Positions 45,116 through 56,798 of a stretch of DNA of 64,000 nt are shown here, piece after piece (position 1 is the first letter of the stretch; each line of letters starts with the position of its first letter). The stretch is from Gonapodya prolifera JEL478 (taxonomy: Eukaryota; Monoblepharomycota; Monoblepharidomycetes; Monoblepharidales; Gonapodyaceae): positions 64,647 through 128,646 of the forward strand of contig KQ965856.1 of NCBI GenBank assembly GCA_001574975.1, given 5' to 3'. The translations under genes and the position numbers were made by a program. A model generated the notes under the pieces. It was not told where the DNA came from. It worked only from the letters and a program-made list of their open reading frames with translations, and searched no databases.

Positions 45116-46273
45116 ATGGCCCCGTCACTCATCTTCCAATCCGATGCAGGTCTGCTCAAGCGCATGGACGAGCACCGCGAGCTGGTGACTCGGAATGTCG
45201 GGTGGGGAATCGACGTACGTTACTGTGTATGGGGTGATTGGGAGAGTAAGCTATGATACTGACACGATGCCTTGATGGTGGGGCTGTGGAACCGACAGAG
45301 GCTGCGTGTGGTCGCGGTCGAGAAGGGCCGCATCGTGTGTGAGTTGAAAGTCGGTCAGGTACGTCTCTTTTACATGTCGGCATCAACTTTACGAAAGTTG
45401 CTTACCTTTGATTTACGTTGTAGGACCAAGTCGTGGGTATAGTGCTGTTGGTGGTCTCGTCTCCACACATTGCTCATTCTCAACGAACATTTTCGTTCAC
45501 TGGAACCATTCCATCTGCAGAACTTCATGGGCGCCTTCCACGTAAGTCTTTCTTCCACTCCTAACCTAACCTATCGTAACTCATACCTCTCTCACCCCAT
45601 TCAGGGCGCTGTCGTCATGGCACTCGTTGACATCGTTTCCTCCCTCGTGGGTTCTACCTCTTTTCCTCTTGTGTAGAACTGCAACTGATCGCACATTGGT
45701 ATGTCTTTGGGTTGGATTTGGAAATAGGCCATCGCGTCCTTCGGTGTTGGGTACGAGGTTCATACCTCTACGGACGTCCACACGTCGTTCGTCAAGTGAG
45801 TCTTTCTTGCTTCCCTTCGCTCGTCTCCATATCCCTCAACCCGTGAACCACCTTTATGCTCCCTTCTCTCACTCCTCCTACCACGCAGAGGCGGCAAACT
45901 CAACGACATCGTCCACATCGTGGGCACCTGCTCCCGCCCGGGCAAGTCCGTGTCGTTCACGCAGTGTGAGCTGTGGGTCGCGGGTGATGTGATTGCGCGA
46001 GGGTCGCACACGGTGAGTTTTATGGTCGATGTCTAGGTGGTGCTGGGCAGAGGATGGCGTTGGTTCGGGCGAGGTGGGGAGTTTTCGTTTGGCAAACGGA
46101 CGCAGACGGAGTTCGGCCGAAGGAAGAAGACCGAAACCAAAAGAAGGCAACTCTAACCCCACACCACCACTCCCCACCCGCAGAAATTCATGCTCTCCAA
46201 CCCCCCCGGTGGCGCCGAGGAGCTTCTGGCCATGAAGAACAAACCGAGGGCGCCCAAGGCGGCCAAGATCTAA
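45116..46273 (+). CDS. ACOT13/THEM2-like acyl-CoA thioesterase (hotdog fold)
   Basis: Hydrolyses fatty acyl-CoA; mitochondrial or cytosolic by family. Exons 45116-45214, 45299-45358, 45424-45432, 45521-45541, 45605-45646, 45728-45795, 45889-46012, 46184-46273, all in phase, about 170 residues. The frame reads RLRVVAVEKGRIVCELKVGQ, then DQV-NFMGAFH-GAVVMALVDIVSS, where NFMGAFHGA sits where the family has NAIGTLHGG, then GVGYEVHTSTDVHTSFV, GKSVSFTQCELW and GDVIARGSHTKF. The third exon is only 9 nt, supported because the block between KVG and HGA then has exactly the family length. A Lys/Pro tail replaces the usual end. His of HGG-like motif and the catalytic Asp of LVD are present. Confidence 0.87.
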
Positions 46274-46860
46274 TCTGGGCGGACGGACTGGTTATCGACG
46301 AGGTCTCTTTGTATAGAATGTGTCATACCGTAATGAACGCCGCCCATCTTGCGGGGCTTTCGATCCACGATTCTGCACGAGCGACGCTTGTCGACCCCGT
46401 CACCTCTGATTCATGACACCAATCTCCTCAGCAGAGTTGGGCCGTCCCCTTTGCGTGACAGGCAGTCATCACACGAAAATATTTGTTTCTCATCTACAGT
46501 AAATATACCGATTATACCAACGACGAAGGATTAACTTTTGCAGGTTCCACCGGGGAATACAAGGATCATTGGGGATGTCGGTTGATGCATAAAACGTAAA
46601 TTGCAAGAGCCCCGCTTTTGTGGGAGGCTAAAGAGGACATGGTACAGTGACACTGCTAGTCCGGGAGTCGGGGTATTGTACAGAGGCGGATAAAGGAGAG
46701 GTGACGTATGCCAACTATTGTCGATTAGGTCGGAGTAGGAGTGTAGGAGTAGGAGTGCGTGCTATAACCGTACTGCAATAATTTTGGATTCTCCTCTAGT
46801 CTTACCAAACGTTCATCGAGCGCACCTCGTATGACTTCCAATTCCGTTTTCGTCCTCGCT
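46274..46860. other. Convergent intergenic spacer
   Basis: Lies between the plus-strand thioesterase and the minus-strand phosphatase 3' ends. No gene seen. Confidence 0.5.
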
Positions 46861-48577
46861 TCAGACCTGGTCGAACCATGGGTACCGCATGATCTCGCAG
46901 CGCGTCTCCTTGCCCAGGATATCCTCGTAGAAGCGCCGTACCGAGGGCATTGCCTGTATGTGGGGGGAGACCTTGTATGGTGCGTACGAGCATATTGAAT
47001 GGAAAACGATACACGGTCAGTGTTCAAGCGTACCACCGTCGGTCTTTTCCGATCGCAGATGACAAGGTAACGGACCTGTTGGCGTTTCCGGATGAGAATC
47101 GCCAGAGCCTCCTCGAGGGTGAGTCGGTACCGGCTGATGAGGTGCGCGAGGACCACGGCAGCAGAGCGGGAGCGACCGGCCTTTGTGAGGAGGCGGAAGG
47201 GAAAGCGTAATAGGGGGATCCGAGAGGACAGGACGTGATCAGAAGCGGCGGGAAAATTTGAGTGGTATCAAGTGCTAGCTGGAGCTGACGGTTTTTTTTT
47301 TGTCTTCGAGTGCAAAAGGATCCCTGAGTACCCGACAGAGCTCAGTGCTGAAAAGAGCTCCGCTACTCGACGGATGTGCCGAGAAGCGTTTTACCGTCAC
47401 AAGACACAAATATCCCACTGCCACCTCCACACTAAGCCCCGCACTGGTAACGCACCTTGCAGTGAACATATACCGACTTCCCAAACACCGACGCACCAGG
47501 CGTACCAGTGTACCGAATCGGGTCCGGAAATGAAGTGAGCTCCTTCCCCGGTGTCCCCGGCGAAACCTCCAGTACCGAGTCCGTATACCTTCTCGTGTGA
47601 ATCTTGCCCGTCTCGATCGAGGACATGGACACCGTCCTACGAATGGCGGCGCTGATGCTCGCGAGGGAATCCCCCACGCGAATGTACTCTTCTTTCAGTG
47701 CTTGTTCGATCCACTCGACGCCTGCCACGAGCATGTCGTAGGACAGGTCGGCGTTTTCGTCTGCGTCCAAGTTGAGCCATCGCACCCCGAGTGTGGCGTA
47801 CTCTTCGGTGGAGGCGATGTAGAGGCGGTTGGACTCGATGACAGAGAGGACAGCGAAGACCATTTGGTTGGAGATGAGGTCTTGCAACAGGGGGCGAGCA
47901 GGGATCGCGCCGAGAATTATGTTGGGTGTGATGCTGAAAGAAGAAGTGCGGAGAGAAGAACTCTCATGAAGACGGGGTGTCAATGACAGCCAGTTGGTCA
48001 CAGTCCTCTGTCCTGTCCTCAGCATGTCGCAGCCCAAATCGAGCAACACTCAGTCACCCCAACGCTCCACAAATGCATGTTTCGTACCATTCCTTTCAAT
48101 GTCCTGCCATTGCACGTGTCGCTCCCACTGTAAGGGTGACGTCACGGAAAGGGATCCGAAGACTGGGCGCGACACCCACCGGTTCCACCATCGTGTCCCA
48201 GTGAGGAAGCTTAATCCGACCATAATCTGGTTGAAGCACAGGCTGGTGTAGAACATTGCGTCGTTTGCGATCCCCGGGGAGCGCGGGCTTTTCTCGGAGG
48301 CATATCGGACATGTCGGGCTTGCTTGGGGCGACGTTCCACGTGGTCCAGGCTTTCCTGGGAGTGCCGAAAAGAGTAGTCAGCGAAGTAGTCCGGCGGATC
48401 AATCTTTGTGTTGTCGATGATTGGCGTTGCCAGGTCGCTGAGTCTCAAGGACGGAGTTTTTCGCAGAAAGCGCGGGGCGCGGACGCGGAAGGGCGGGGAC
48501 GGGGAATCTGAGTCTTCGGAAAGCCTGGATAGGGAGAGAGAGCGCTGGGGCCCCGTTCGCGACGGAGTCAGCAGCAT
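46861..48577 (-). CDS. PTPMT1-like dual-specificity phosphatase, copy 1
   Basis: Mitochondrial-type phosphatase family that dephosphorylates phosphatidylglycerophosphate in cardiolipin synthesis. Exons 48577-48180, 47933-47456, 47180-47076, 46971-46861, in phase, about 363 residues. Family features: NDAMFYTSLCFNQIM and TGTRWWNR-ITPNIILGAIP near the N domain, EEYATLGVRWLNLDADENAD, the active site VYVHCK-AGRSRS (HCX5R, split by an intron right after HCK), and RLTLEEALAILIRKR. A Ser/Pro-rich N-terminal extension of about 70 residues and an 80-residue insert before the active site (VSMSSIETGKIHTRRY) are unusual for PTPMT1. It lacks the intron that its tandem copy has after EEY. Confidence 0.85.
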
Positions 48578-49220
48578 CGTGTGTTGATGGAAAGCGCCTC
48601 TGACCACGGCAGTGCGGGGACAGGGGCCCCCCCGTGGCCTGAAGACGGTGCAAGGTTATAAACATAAGCCTTGGTAGTAAGTCAAAGCAGGATCAAATCA
48701 ACAACACGTACGAGTTCTTGCACGTCTACACCATACAATACCAACGACTAAGTTAAAAAAGGTGATAGATATATGATGTTCCGCCAGGGAATGCAATGGG
48801 TTTTTTTGAAGGGGTAGACTACGGTAAAAGAAAAGTAAAAGACTGTCACGCTTGCGCTCGCACTCTCGCTCAGCCAATGGTGTACGGTACAGGCTCTGCG
48901 CGAGGGGGTATTGTACAGGGTTCGGTAAGGGGTTGGGGAGGTAGATGTTGATGTGTGGGGGCCGGGAGGTGGGAAGGCGGAAAGACCAGGGTGGGGTGTG
49001 GAGTGTCGTCCAACGCGGGGGTGCGAGGAGGTGGGAGGTGGGGATACGAATGCTGCCATGCATTCCACTCGACTAGTGCCAACTGCCATATCCGCTGGCG
49101 TCCGGTCCGTCTGTCGTCTTTGCTTCCTTTTACTGCTGCTGCTCGTTCTCGTGTTCTTGTTCGTGCTCTTTCGCTCGCCATCGCTCTCGATTCTCGTGCA
49201 ACCAGTCCATCATTCATCCT
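48578..49220. other. Spacer between the tandem phosphatase genes
   Basis: No gene seen. It should contain the promoter of copy 1 and the 3' end of copy 2. Confidence 0.5.
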
Positions 49221-51178
49221 TCACACCTGGTCGATCCACGGATACCGCACGATCTCGTCCCTGGCCTCCTTGGCCAGCGTCTCCTCGTAGAATTGGCGGA
49301 CGGAGAGCATGGTGTGCACGCGGTGGGAGACCTTTTTGGGAGGTGGGGGCGTGTTTGGGGTGGGGGGCGAGGGGCGACGTGGAGGAGAGTAAACAAGAAT
49401 TAACACCCCAACCGAGGGAGGGCATCACAACAACACCAAAACGCACCTGCGGCCGCTTCCTCTGCAAAATCCCCTGCGCTTCTTCCAGCGTCAATCTGTA
49501 CCGGCGGATGAGGTGTGCGAGGACCACGGCGGCGGAGCGGGAGCGGCCGGCCTTTTTGGCGTTGGGTGGGAGAGGGAGGAGTGTGGCGGTGGGCGGTGGG
49601 GAGGTGTGTGGACGGGAACAGGGGCAGGATCAGGTTTCGGGGTGTGACGAGGGCGGGATGTGGAACCGAGGATGACGTGAGCGAGGTGGTTAAAGTGATG
49701 TGAAGTGACGAGGATCCCGCGTCACAGAGGAATCCACACACTTCATGGTTCCGCTAACACCGCCGCATAACGACGTGCCTGTGTATCACCATCGACCAGT
49801 GTCTTCGTTCTTCGTTCCGCCTCGCAGATGCGGGCCCGTGAACGCTCTTCCCCCCGAAACGNCCCCCCGCCCGACGAACGCACCTTGCAGTGAATATACA
49901 CTGACTTCCCAAACACGCCCCCACCCGGCACATCCGCGTACCTGATCGGATCCGGAAACGACGTCAGTTCCTTCCCCGGCGTCCCCGGCGTCCCCTGTGT
50001 TCCCGGCCCTCTGTTCCAGGATGCCGCTCCCACACCGAGGACCGAATGCCTTCTCGTATGTACTTTCACCGTCTCGATCGTGGACATCGAGGCGGTCCGG
50101 CCCACTTTGGCGGATATGCGGGCAAGAGATTCGCCGACCCTTGCGTACTCGTCGCGCAGGGCGTCTTCGATCCACTCCACGCCGCGCAGGAGCGTGGAGT
50201 GGGGGAGGTCGGTGAAGTCGTCGGCGTCGAGGTTGAGCCAGCGGATGCCCATTCTGCGCGTGGCGCGTGCGCGTGTGGAAGCGGAGCGGACGTGGAGAGG
50301 GCACAGGCGACGGTGGGATGATTACTAAGTTCTCCACTTTGTGGCGATTGGAACTGTCATAGCCCACCTGGTGTATTCTTCAGTGGACGCGACGTAGAGG
50401 CGGTTTGGTTCGATGACGGAGAGGACGGCGAAGACCATTTGGTTCGAGACCAGGTCTTGCAGGAGCGGGTGCGCTGGGATGGCGCCGAGGATGACGTTGG
50501 GTGTGATACTGCGATGGTGGGAGTGAGAGGTGTTGGGTGAGGATTACGATGAAGACTTTGTGATAATGTCGCGACGGGCAATCCGTGACACCCTTGTTCC
50601 ACTGTGATTCCATCACTTCCGAGACACGCTCATTCGCGTTTGGCTTTCCTCTACACGAATGTGTTCGCTCCACTCCACCAGACCCACCACCCTCGTGACG
50701 TCAGGAAAGGGTCCGGGCACCGGGTCGGTCCGATCGGCACACCCAACAACACGCACCGGTTCCACCACCTCGTCCCCGTAATAAACCCCAGCCCGACCAT
50801 GACGTGGTTGTAGTACAAGCTTGTATAAAACACGGCGTCGTTTGCGATCCCCGTGGAGCGCGTGCTGGTCTGGGATGCGGATCGGATGTGGCGGGTGGAT
50901 GTGGAGTGGTCCGCGTCGCCGAGGCTGTCGCGGCCGTACCCGTCCTGAGACGGCCGGAACGCGTAGTCATTCACGTAGTCGGGCATGGTGAGTTTGGTGG
51001 AGTCGATGATTGGCGTGGCCAGGTCTCCCAATCGTCCACTCGCGGTCTCCAGCACAAAGCGCGGGGCAGGGACGCGGAAGGGCGGCGAGGCCGGATCGGA
51101 GGAGTCTTCGGGAAGAAGGGAGAGGGACAGGGAGAGCGGGGGCGGCGTGAGTGGCGGGGAGGGCAGCATCGTTGCCAT
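49221..51178 (-). CDS. PTPMT1-like dual-specificity phosphatase, copy 2
   Basis: Tandem paralogue of copy 1. Exons 51178-50757, 50508-50368, 50253-49884, 49551-49447, 49331-49221, in phase, about 382 residues, starting MATMLPSPPLTPPP. It keeps the ITPNVILGAIPAHPLLQDLV block, RWLNLDADDFTDLP, active site VYIHCK-AGRSRSAAVVLAHL and the C-terminal FYEETLAKEARDEIVRYPW. An extra 114-nt intron (50254-50367) interrupts it after EEYT, where copy 1 is continuous. The single N at 49862 lies in an intron and does not affect the protein. Both copies have complete catalytic loops, so both may be active; PGP phosphatase activity is inferred. Confidence 0.86.
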
Positions 51179-51500
51179 TGCGAGGACGAGAAGAGAAGTG
51201 CTGAGGGGACTTGCCTCTGACCGCAGCGCTCGCTTGTCCTGCCAGGATGCAAGGGCAACAGATGGCACGATGGGTTTCGAGAGGATGTAGTGGGCTCTGC
51301 ACTTCCCGCGTGGACTGCGATCTGAAAACACTTTTTCGCACAGTATGAACCATTCTCACCAAGTGCTTTACAAACGTTCAAACATGCATTGGAAATCAAA
51401 TCGAAAAACACAACTGATTATGCGCATCAAATGTATGTACAGTATTTACACCACGCCGGCACTCCCCTCTCACAAGCCACCCGTCAGAGTCCATCACACC

Positions 51501-53115
51501 TCACACCTTCTTCCACCGAAACATCCCCGACCCCATCTTCCCCAGTTCCCCGCTCACGCCCTCAAACACCTTCCACTTCTTGCTCTCCTTCACCCCGGAG
51601 TGTGGCTTCCCGATCGACGCCACCGTCCGCATGCTCTCCGAGCTCCCCCGGATGGACCGCCCCGACATGGACGACCGCGAGCACACCGTGGAGTCCGAAC
51701 TCGTGCGTGACGACGTGGTCGAGGGTACGCGGAGGTGGTTATGGTCTGCCGTAGCCGTAGTGTCGGATCCAGGCGACTCGGGTTCGCGGGAGGAGAAGAG
51801 GGTGTCATGCACGAGCTGCACCACAAAGCGGCGCACGGCGAAGAGTTGAATGTCGAGGTCTTCAGAGACGAGACCCAAGTCCCTTGCCACGACCACATCC
51901 CTCGGGTGGGTGACTGGCACTTGCGTCGCCGTCAACGAAGCGTGACCCGCGACGAAGGGGTGAGACGCCAACGACGCCGCCGAGATAGTCCCGCGGGAAA
52001 GGGGGGTAAGGATAGCCTCGACGAACGACTTCGCGAGGGGGTCGATGTCGGCCGTGTACCACGTCAGCGGGTTCGATTTCAGCGCGTTGTGCTCGCGGTT
52101 GAGGCGACGGGCGTCTTCAGATCGGAATGGGAAGAATCTTCAAAAGGGTTGAACGCATAAGTCAGTACATGCGTCGCACATGGATACGCAAGGAAGGAGA
52201 AAGACTCACCCAACGAGCATCCCATACACGGCAACACCCAGTGCCCAAAGATCGCTCCACCCCCGTTCCGCCCTGTACGCATGCCCCCTCGCGGCCTCCA
52301 GAATCTGCGGACTGGAATAATTGATGCACCCGACGGGTTCCGTCAAGAACGCCTCGGGGTTGTAGAACGTGGAGAGGTTGAAGTCGATCAGCGTCACGTG
52401 GAGCGACGTGGGGTCCACGATCACGTTGTCGAGCTTGATGTCGCGGTGCAGGATGTGCTGAGCGTGCAGGTGGGACAGAGCCGAGAGGAGTTGGGATGTG
52501 ATGTGGCGGACTTGGCTGGGTGGGAGGCGGCCGCCGTTGAGTTTCTGTTTGGTGGGGGGCGTGGAGTGGAGAGCGGGGGGCGAGTGGGCCGGTGAGTACT
52601 ATGCATCGGAACCAAACCTCGATGCGAAGACCAACTCACCAAAAACTCAAACAACTCCACACCCACAACCCTCTCCTCGAAAATATACACCGTCTCGCCG
52701 ACAACTGCCGCATCGAGCAGCTTGACGACGTTTGGGTGCTGGACCTGAGTGAGGTGTGCGAGTGTCGCGAGCTCGCGCCACGCGTAGAGCACGTGGTTAG
52801 AGCGGGACTCTGCGGGCGTTGTGGAGCAGATTTTGACGACGGCCTGTGTAGGGCGGATGGGGTGGGGTGGGGTGGGGTGTCAGCACGTTTTAAACCAGTT
52901 TACCCATTCACCCAGCGACGATCACGCACCCGCACACCCGAGTCGAGATTCACGGCCTCCCTGACGACCGCGAAGCTCCCGCTCCCCAGGACGTCTTTTG
53001 CTACGTTCCATCGCCCCCTGTGGCCCGTGACGACCTCTGAGTTTCTTCCGAAGGGCAGCGCCGGTTCCCTTGCGTTGGTGGTGAGGAAGGGAAGGAAGGG
53101 AATGGCCATCGCCAT
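51501..53115 (-). CDS. Ser/Thr protein kinase with variant DFN and SPQ motifs
   Basis: Exons 53115-52930, 52843-52640, 52544-52210, 52137-51501, in phase, about 453 residues from MAMAIPFLPFLTTNARE. Kinase elements: glycine loop LGSGSFAVVREA, catalytic lysine in AVVKIC, HPNVVKLL, catalytic loop ILHRDIKLDNVIVD, then LIDFNLSTF where the usual DFG is DFN, and GCINYSSPQILEA where APE is SPQ. WSDLWALGVAVYGMLVG and a conventional lobe end follow. A Ser-rich C-terminal tail of about 120 residues ends FRWKKV. HRD and the metal-binding Asp/Asn are intact, so activity is plausible despite the variants. Fold is closest to the CAMK-like group; substrate unknown. Confidence 0.88.
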
Positions 53116-54879
53116 GTGTGAGAGTATTTGGATTAGTTGAGTGTGGTTGAGTGTGTGGTGGTGTTGCGTTCGATGTGTTGTGTGTTCTCGATGGAGGGTA
53201 GATAAGTTGCGGAAAACCCGGAGAAATGAACAGTTGCGAAAACACGTCTGAAGGCTAAGTGGCGATTAGCCGCGGAACCACGGATAAATCAGGGTTCCCG
53301 CGCGGAGTGGCGCAGAGTGACCCGCGGATCGCCGATTTGACGGGCGAATTCGGGGAATCGAGTAAGCCAGCAGAGGGATATGGGTATCGGAAAGACGGTG
53401 TTTCGGCCGATGGGGTGTGCGGGCTGTATTGGGGGCGATAATGCGACGCAACGACCTCGGATCGAGACGATTGCGTCCCCGATTATTCCGCACATTTTGC
53501 GTATTTTACTACACTCGCCTATCGCAAATAACGAGAGAGAATTGATTCGTGGCACGGACCCGCTACGGGTAAGTTGAAACGTGGCCACAAAACGTGGCTG
53601 TGCGGGTATTTAGGTATAAACCCTGCCTTCAACAAAGATATACTTCCGGTGTACGGTCAGCCCTCTCCCCGCCCTGAACATCTCATTGCAAATTAAATCT
53701 AGTTAGGAATCGCATACGGTAGATGGGCAGATGCGATGGAGAAGAATTCGCAAGCGGGGTAGAGTGGTGACTCAGGGCTCAGGGGTGGCGATGTCGGCTG
53801 AATAGGTATTGACCCGTTCTTCCGTTCTTGCGGGGAACCGTGATAGAGTTTGGCCAGTGTCATGTGAACTATATAGACATTCATATGTCCTTTGCGTGTG
53901 AGGGCGTTTACTGTATGTGCAAGTAGTATGTATTCTTTTTTGAAAACCATATACGCTACATACAGAACATGAGCGATGCTGCATAAGCCTAGACTCACTA
54001 CAACGTATCGCACGTAGTCAGGCAGTATCAAGCAGTTCAGATGCCCCATTGCCGTCGGTGCCGTGGCTTCTCAATCGGTACCAATACACCCCCTTAATGG
54101 CACCGCTCGGCCCCGCCCACTTTCCACCCACGACCACTCACCGCCATCTCCGCCTAGTCATTGGCGCAAGTAAGTCTTGGGCTCGTGCCTAACCTTTGTG
54201 TGCTCATTGCGTGCCCCTGTGAACATTTCACCCGATCTTATCTGCAATGCCACTCCTTCACTCTTGCAAGCTCGTAGCTATGAGAAATAGCATTATTGCA
54301 CAGTACAGCTTCCCCATCGCCGTTGGCGCGGTGTCATGGCTTCTCAATATACATACATATCCTCCAATGCCGCCGGCGGCCTTTGTCCCGGCCTTCCTTA
54401 CCACTTCCACTCATCTCTACTTCTTCGTGAAAGCAACTCGATTTACGGCGCTTCGTCTGTGAGTGGGGGTTGTTATTGTGCCCAGTGTGTGAGTATTCAA
54501 CGGAGCTATCTGCAAGGCCAAGGTCGCACTATTATCTTCTGTCTGCAGGGTTATGAGTTTGTGGACCGCGGTGGTGCTCTTAGCTGATACCTCGTGCCTC
54601 TGTTGCAAATCACCCACCATTCCATTCCACGCACCACCCCGGTCTGGTCTCAACCGGCCCCACTCCCTCACCCGGCAACCCACTTCCAGATCTCCAAATT
54701 TTGCCGTATGAAAAAATCAATTTACCTTTCATCTCCTTTCTCATCAAAAATCGTCAGTAGGTGCCTCAGGGCGGGCTTTTCCCTGCGCCACCATTTGGCA
54801 CATTGGCCAGTTCCATTTCCAATTGCGGCAATCTTGTTCCCACTCCACCCACTCCACCACCTCCACCTCCACCGCCGCA
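53116..54879. other. Long intergenic region
   Basis: No conserved gene. Apart from the small minus-strand frame listed at 53699-54049, only short plus-strand frames around 54247-54587 occur, with mild hydrophobicity and no family match. Confidence 0.4.
53699..54049 (-). CDS. Hypothetical small membrane protein
   Basis: An ATG-initiated 116-codon frame with one or two hydrophobic stretches (YVVVSLGLCSIAHVLYVAYM, MNVYIVHMTLAKLY) and a polar Pro/Ser-rich tail. No family recognised, no paralogue in the window and no splice partner, so it may be a chance frame. Confidence 0.25.
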   Translation of the reverse strand: MGHLNCLILPDYVRYVVVSLGLCSIAHVLYVAYMVFKKEYILLAHTVNALTRKGHMNVYIVHMTLAKLYHGSPQERKNGSIPIQPTSPPLSPESPLYPACEFFSIASAHLPYAIPN

Positions 54880-56488
54880 ATGGTTCTCTTCTCCCTCCCG
54901 CTCATCGCAGTCGCCGTGTCTGCCGGCCTGGCCCTCATGGCACCCCAAGGCACGGGGGCGCAAATGACATCCACGCCGCCAATCAATCTGACCGGGGTGA
55001 GTGGGATTGGGCGGAGTGGTGGGGGGACTGAGGCGAGGAGGGCGAGAGGGGGCGGACTGGGGCCAGGACGGCAGATGGCGGCTCTTCCGTCAAGGGACAC
55101 TGTGGGCGACACTCTCTCTTCGGCTTCTGACCGGTCCACTTCCTCCCCACTGTCTAGGTCGACGTCGTGTCAATCAACGGCGAGATCGTCACAGTCAACA
55201 TCAACGACCGCGGGACAAAGTCGCCAAGAGTGAGTTGGCCCTGTCTCCCTCTGTTGCACACCCCTTGCCAACCAAATTATGGTACTTCCCCCGACACTCC
55301 CGACAATTGGAAACGGCAATAGGTGATCAACATTACAGACGTCATGGTCCACGTCACGGACCAGAACGACTTCTGCCTCATTTTACCGCCGGGACCAAAC
55401 CAGTCCATTGCTGACACAGGTATGGCTTCTCCCCTTCTTCCTCTTACCCCACCCCTGTTCCCCCTCTCAAACTTAACCCCTCCACCCCCACCGCCCACAC
55501 AGAATACGGCGCCCTGGCATACTGCACGTCCGGCCCCCAACGTCTCATCCCGCCCGGCTTCGTCTACTCGGCCCACTTCCACCGGGCCCTGAACGCGCAG
55601 GGCCAAGAAGCCTTCGTCCAGCTCACGGGCCTGTACAACGAAACGGCATTCCCGCTCGTACCGGGCGACACGGGCGGTCAGACCGACAGCAACGGGATTG
55701 GGTGTGGGTCCAAAGGGTGCCCGCCGCTGGCCACGTGTAAGGGGTATGATACGTTTATTCAGCTGCTTGGGAATGGGTATGTTTGGGGACCGGAGGTGGG
55801 GGCGAGGGGGGGGGTCTAGCAACGGAGGCCAGAGGCCGGAGTTGCGAGACGCGAGCGGAGCGAGGACACCGAGACCTGAGGCCTAGGCGCTGCAGTGCCG
55901 ACCGAAACGAATGTCCCACGCAGAGCGTATTCCTCCGCCGGAGGCGAATCACCCGCGGAGGGGAATACTCTCGCGGAACCGAGACCGATATCTTGTCCCT
56001 TCCCTCTTTCCCTTTCCTGTTCTCTTCATCTCCCCCTCTGACCTCTCAAATCCTTCCACCCACCCACACACACCCCATTTCACAGAATCTACTGCCTCCG
56101 CTGCTGCCACGACCACACATACTGCCCCGACACGTTCGACACCCGCGGGTGCCTTCAGCAACAGGGCGGAAACTACGGCCCGGGCTTTGACAACGTGACC
56201 GTGCAGGCGCCTACCAGCGGGGGGTTCAACTTGTCCGTCACGGTCTTCCCGGACCTCCCCCTCAAACCGCAGACGACGACTGCGCAAACGACCACCACCG
56301 TGGCGGCCGCTTCGAGCTCGGCAGCGGCGGCGTCCACGACTGCGAAGGCTCCTGCTGCGAGTGCGACTACGGCAGCGGCGGCTGGTGCAACGGGAGCGGC
56401 CAAGCCTGGTGCTGCGGTGGCGAGGGAGGTCGGGACGGGCGTGGTTACTGTGCTCATGGGGCTGGCTGCGATTGCGTTGGGGCTGTAA
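54880..56488 (+). CDS. Secreted GPI-type cysteine-rich glycoprotein, paralogue 1
   Basis: Cell-surface protein resembling fungal 'macrofage activating glycoprotein' proteins. Exons 54880-54996, 55158-55229, 55323-55419, 55503-55776, 56086-56488, in phase, about 320 residues. A signal peptide (MVLFSLPLIAVAVSAGLALM) precedes a domain with NDFCLILPPGPNQSIADTEY, LIPPGFVYSAHFH, QLTGLYNETAF, DTGGQTDSNGIGCGSKGCPP and GIYCLRCCHDHTYCP. A Thr/Ala-rich stalk (about 80 residues) and a C-terminal hydrophobic end (VVTVLMGLAAIALGL) suggest a GPI anchor. Intron 4 (55777-56085) holds the interspersed element. The paralogue at 60827-62276 matches the core but not the stalk. Function in wall or adhesion is inferred. 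Confidence 0.8.
55818..55985 (+). repeat. Intronic interspersed element, copy C (in glycoprotein gene)
   Basis: GC-rich block 41 nt after the donor of intron 55777-56085. agcaacggaggccagagg (55818-55835) and ggagttgcgagacgcga (55838-55854) match copy B; gccggaggcgaat near 55938 matches copy A. Host-sense orientation. The remaining 100 nt of the intron is a pyrimidine-rich tract up to the acceptor. Confidence 0.75.
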
Positions 56489-56798
56489 AGGGTTGCAGAT
56501 GATGCTGCTGACTGGTGTACTATCAGGAAGGAAACGTCTTGGTATACTGGGTATTCATAGTGGTTAAGCGAAATGCATGGAAAATATGTTGATTTTATCC
56601 AGTGTTTACTTCGCGGAGACGGTTCATAGTTCGAAACCAACACTGTACGGAGTCAATCCGTCACAGAATAAGTGTTGTTTTTCTGTAAACGAACCATCAT
56701 GAATCTCTCGATTCTTCGGGTTGCAGTGCAGCATACTTTGGAGAGTTGAACATTGTATAAACCTGAATAAGTTCATACAAACGAGATTAAACACTGCG

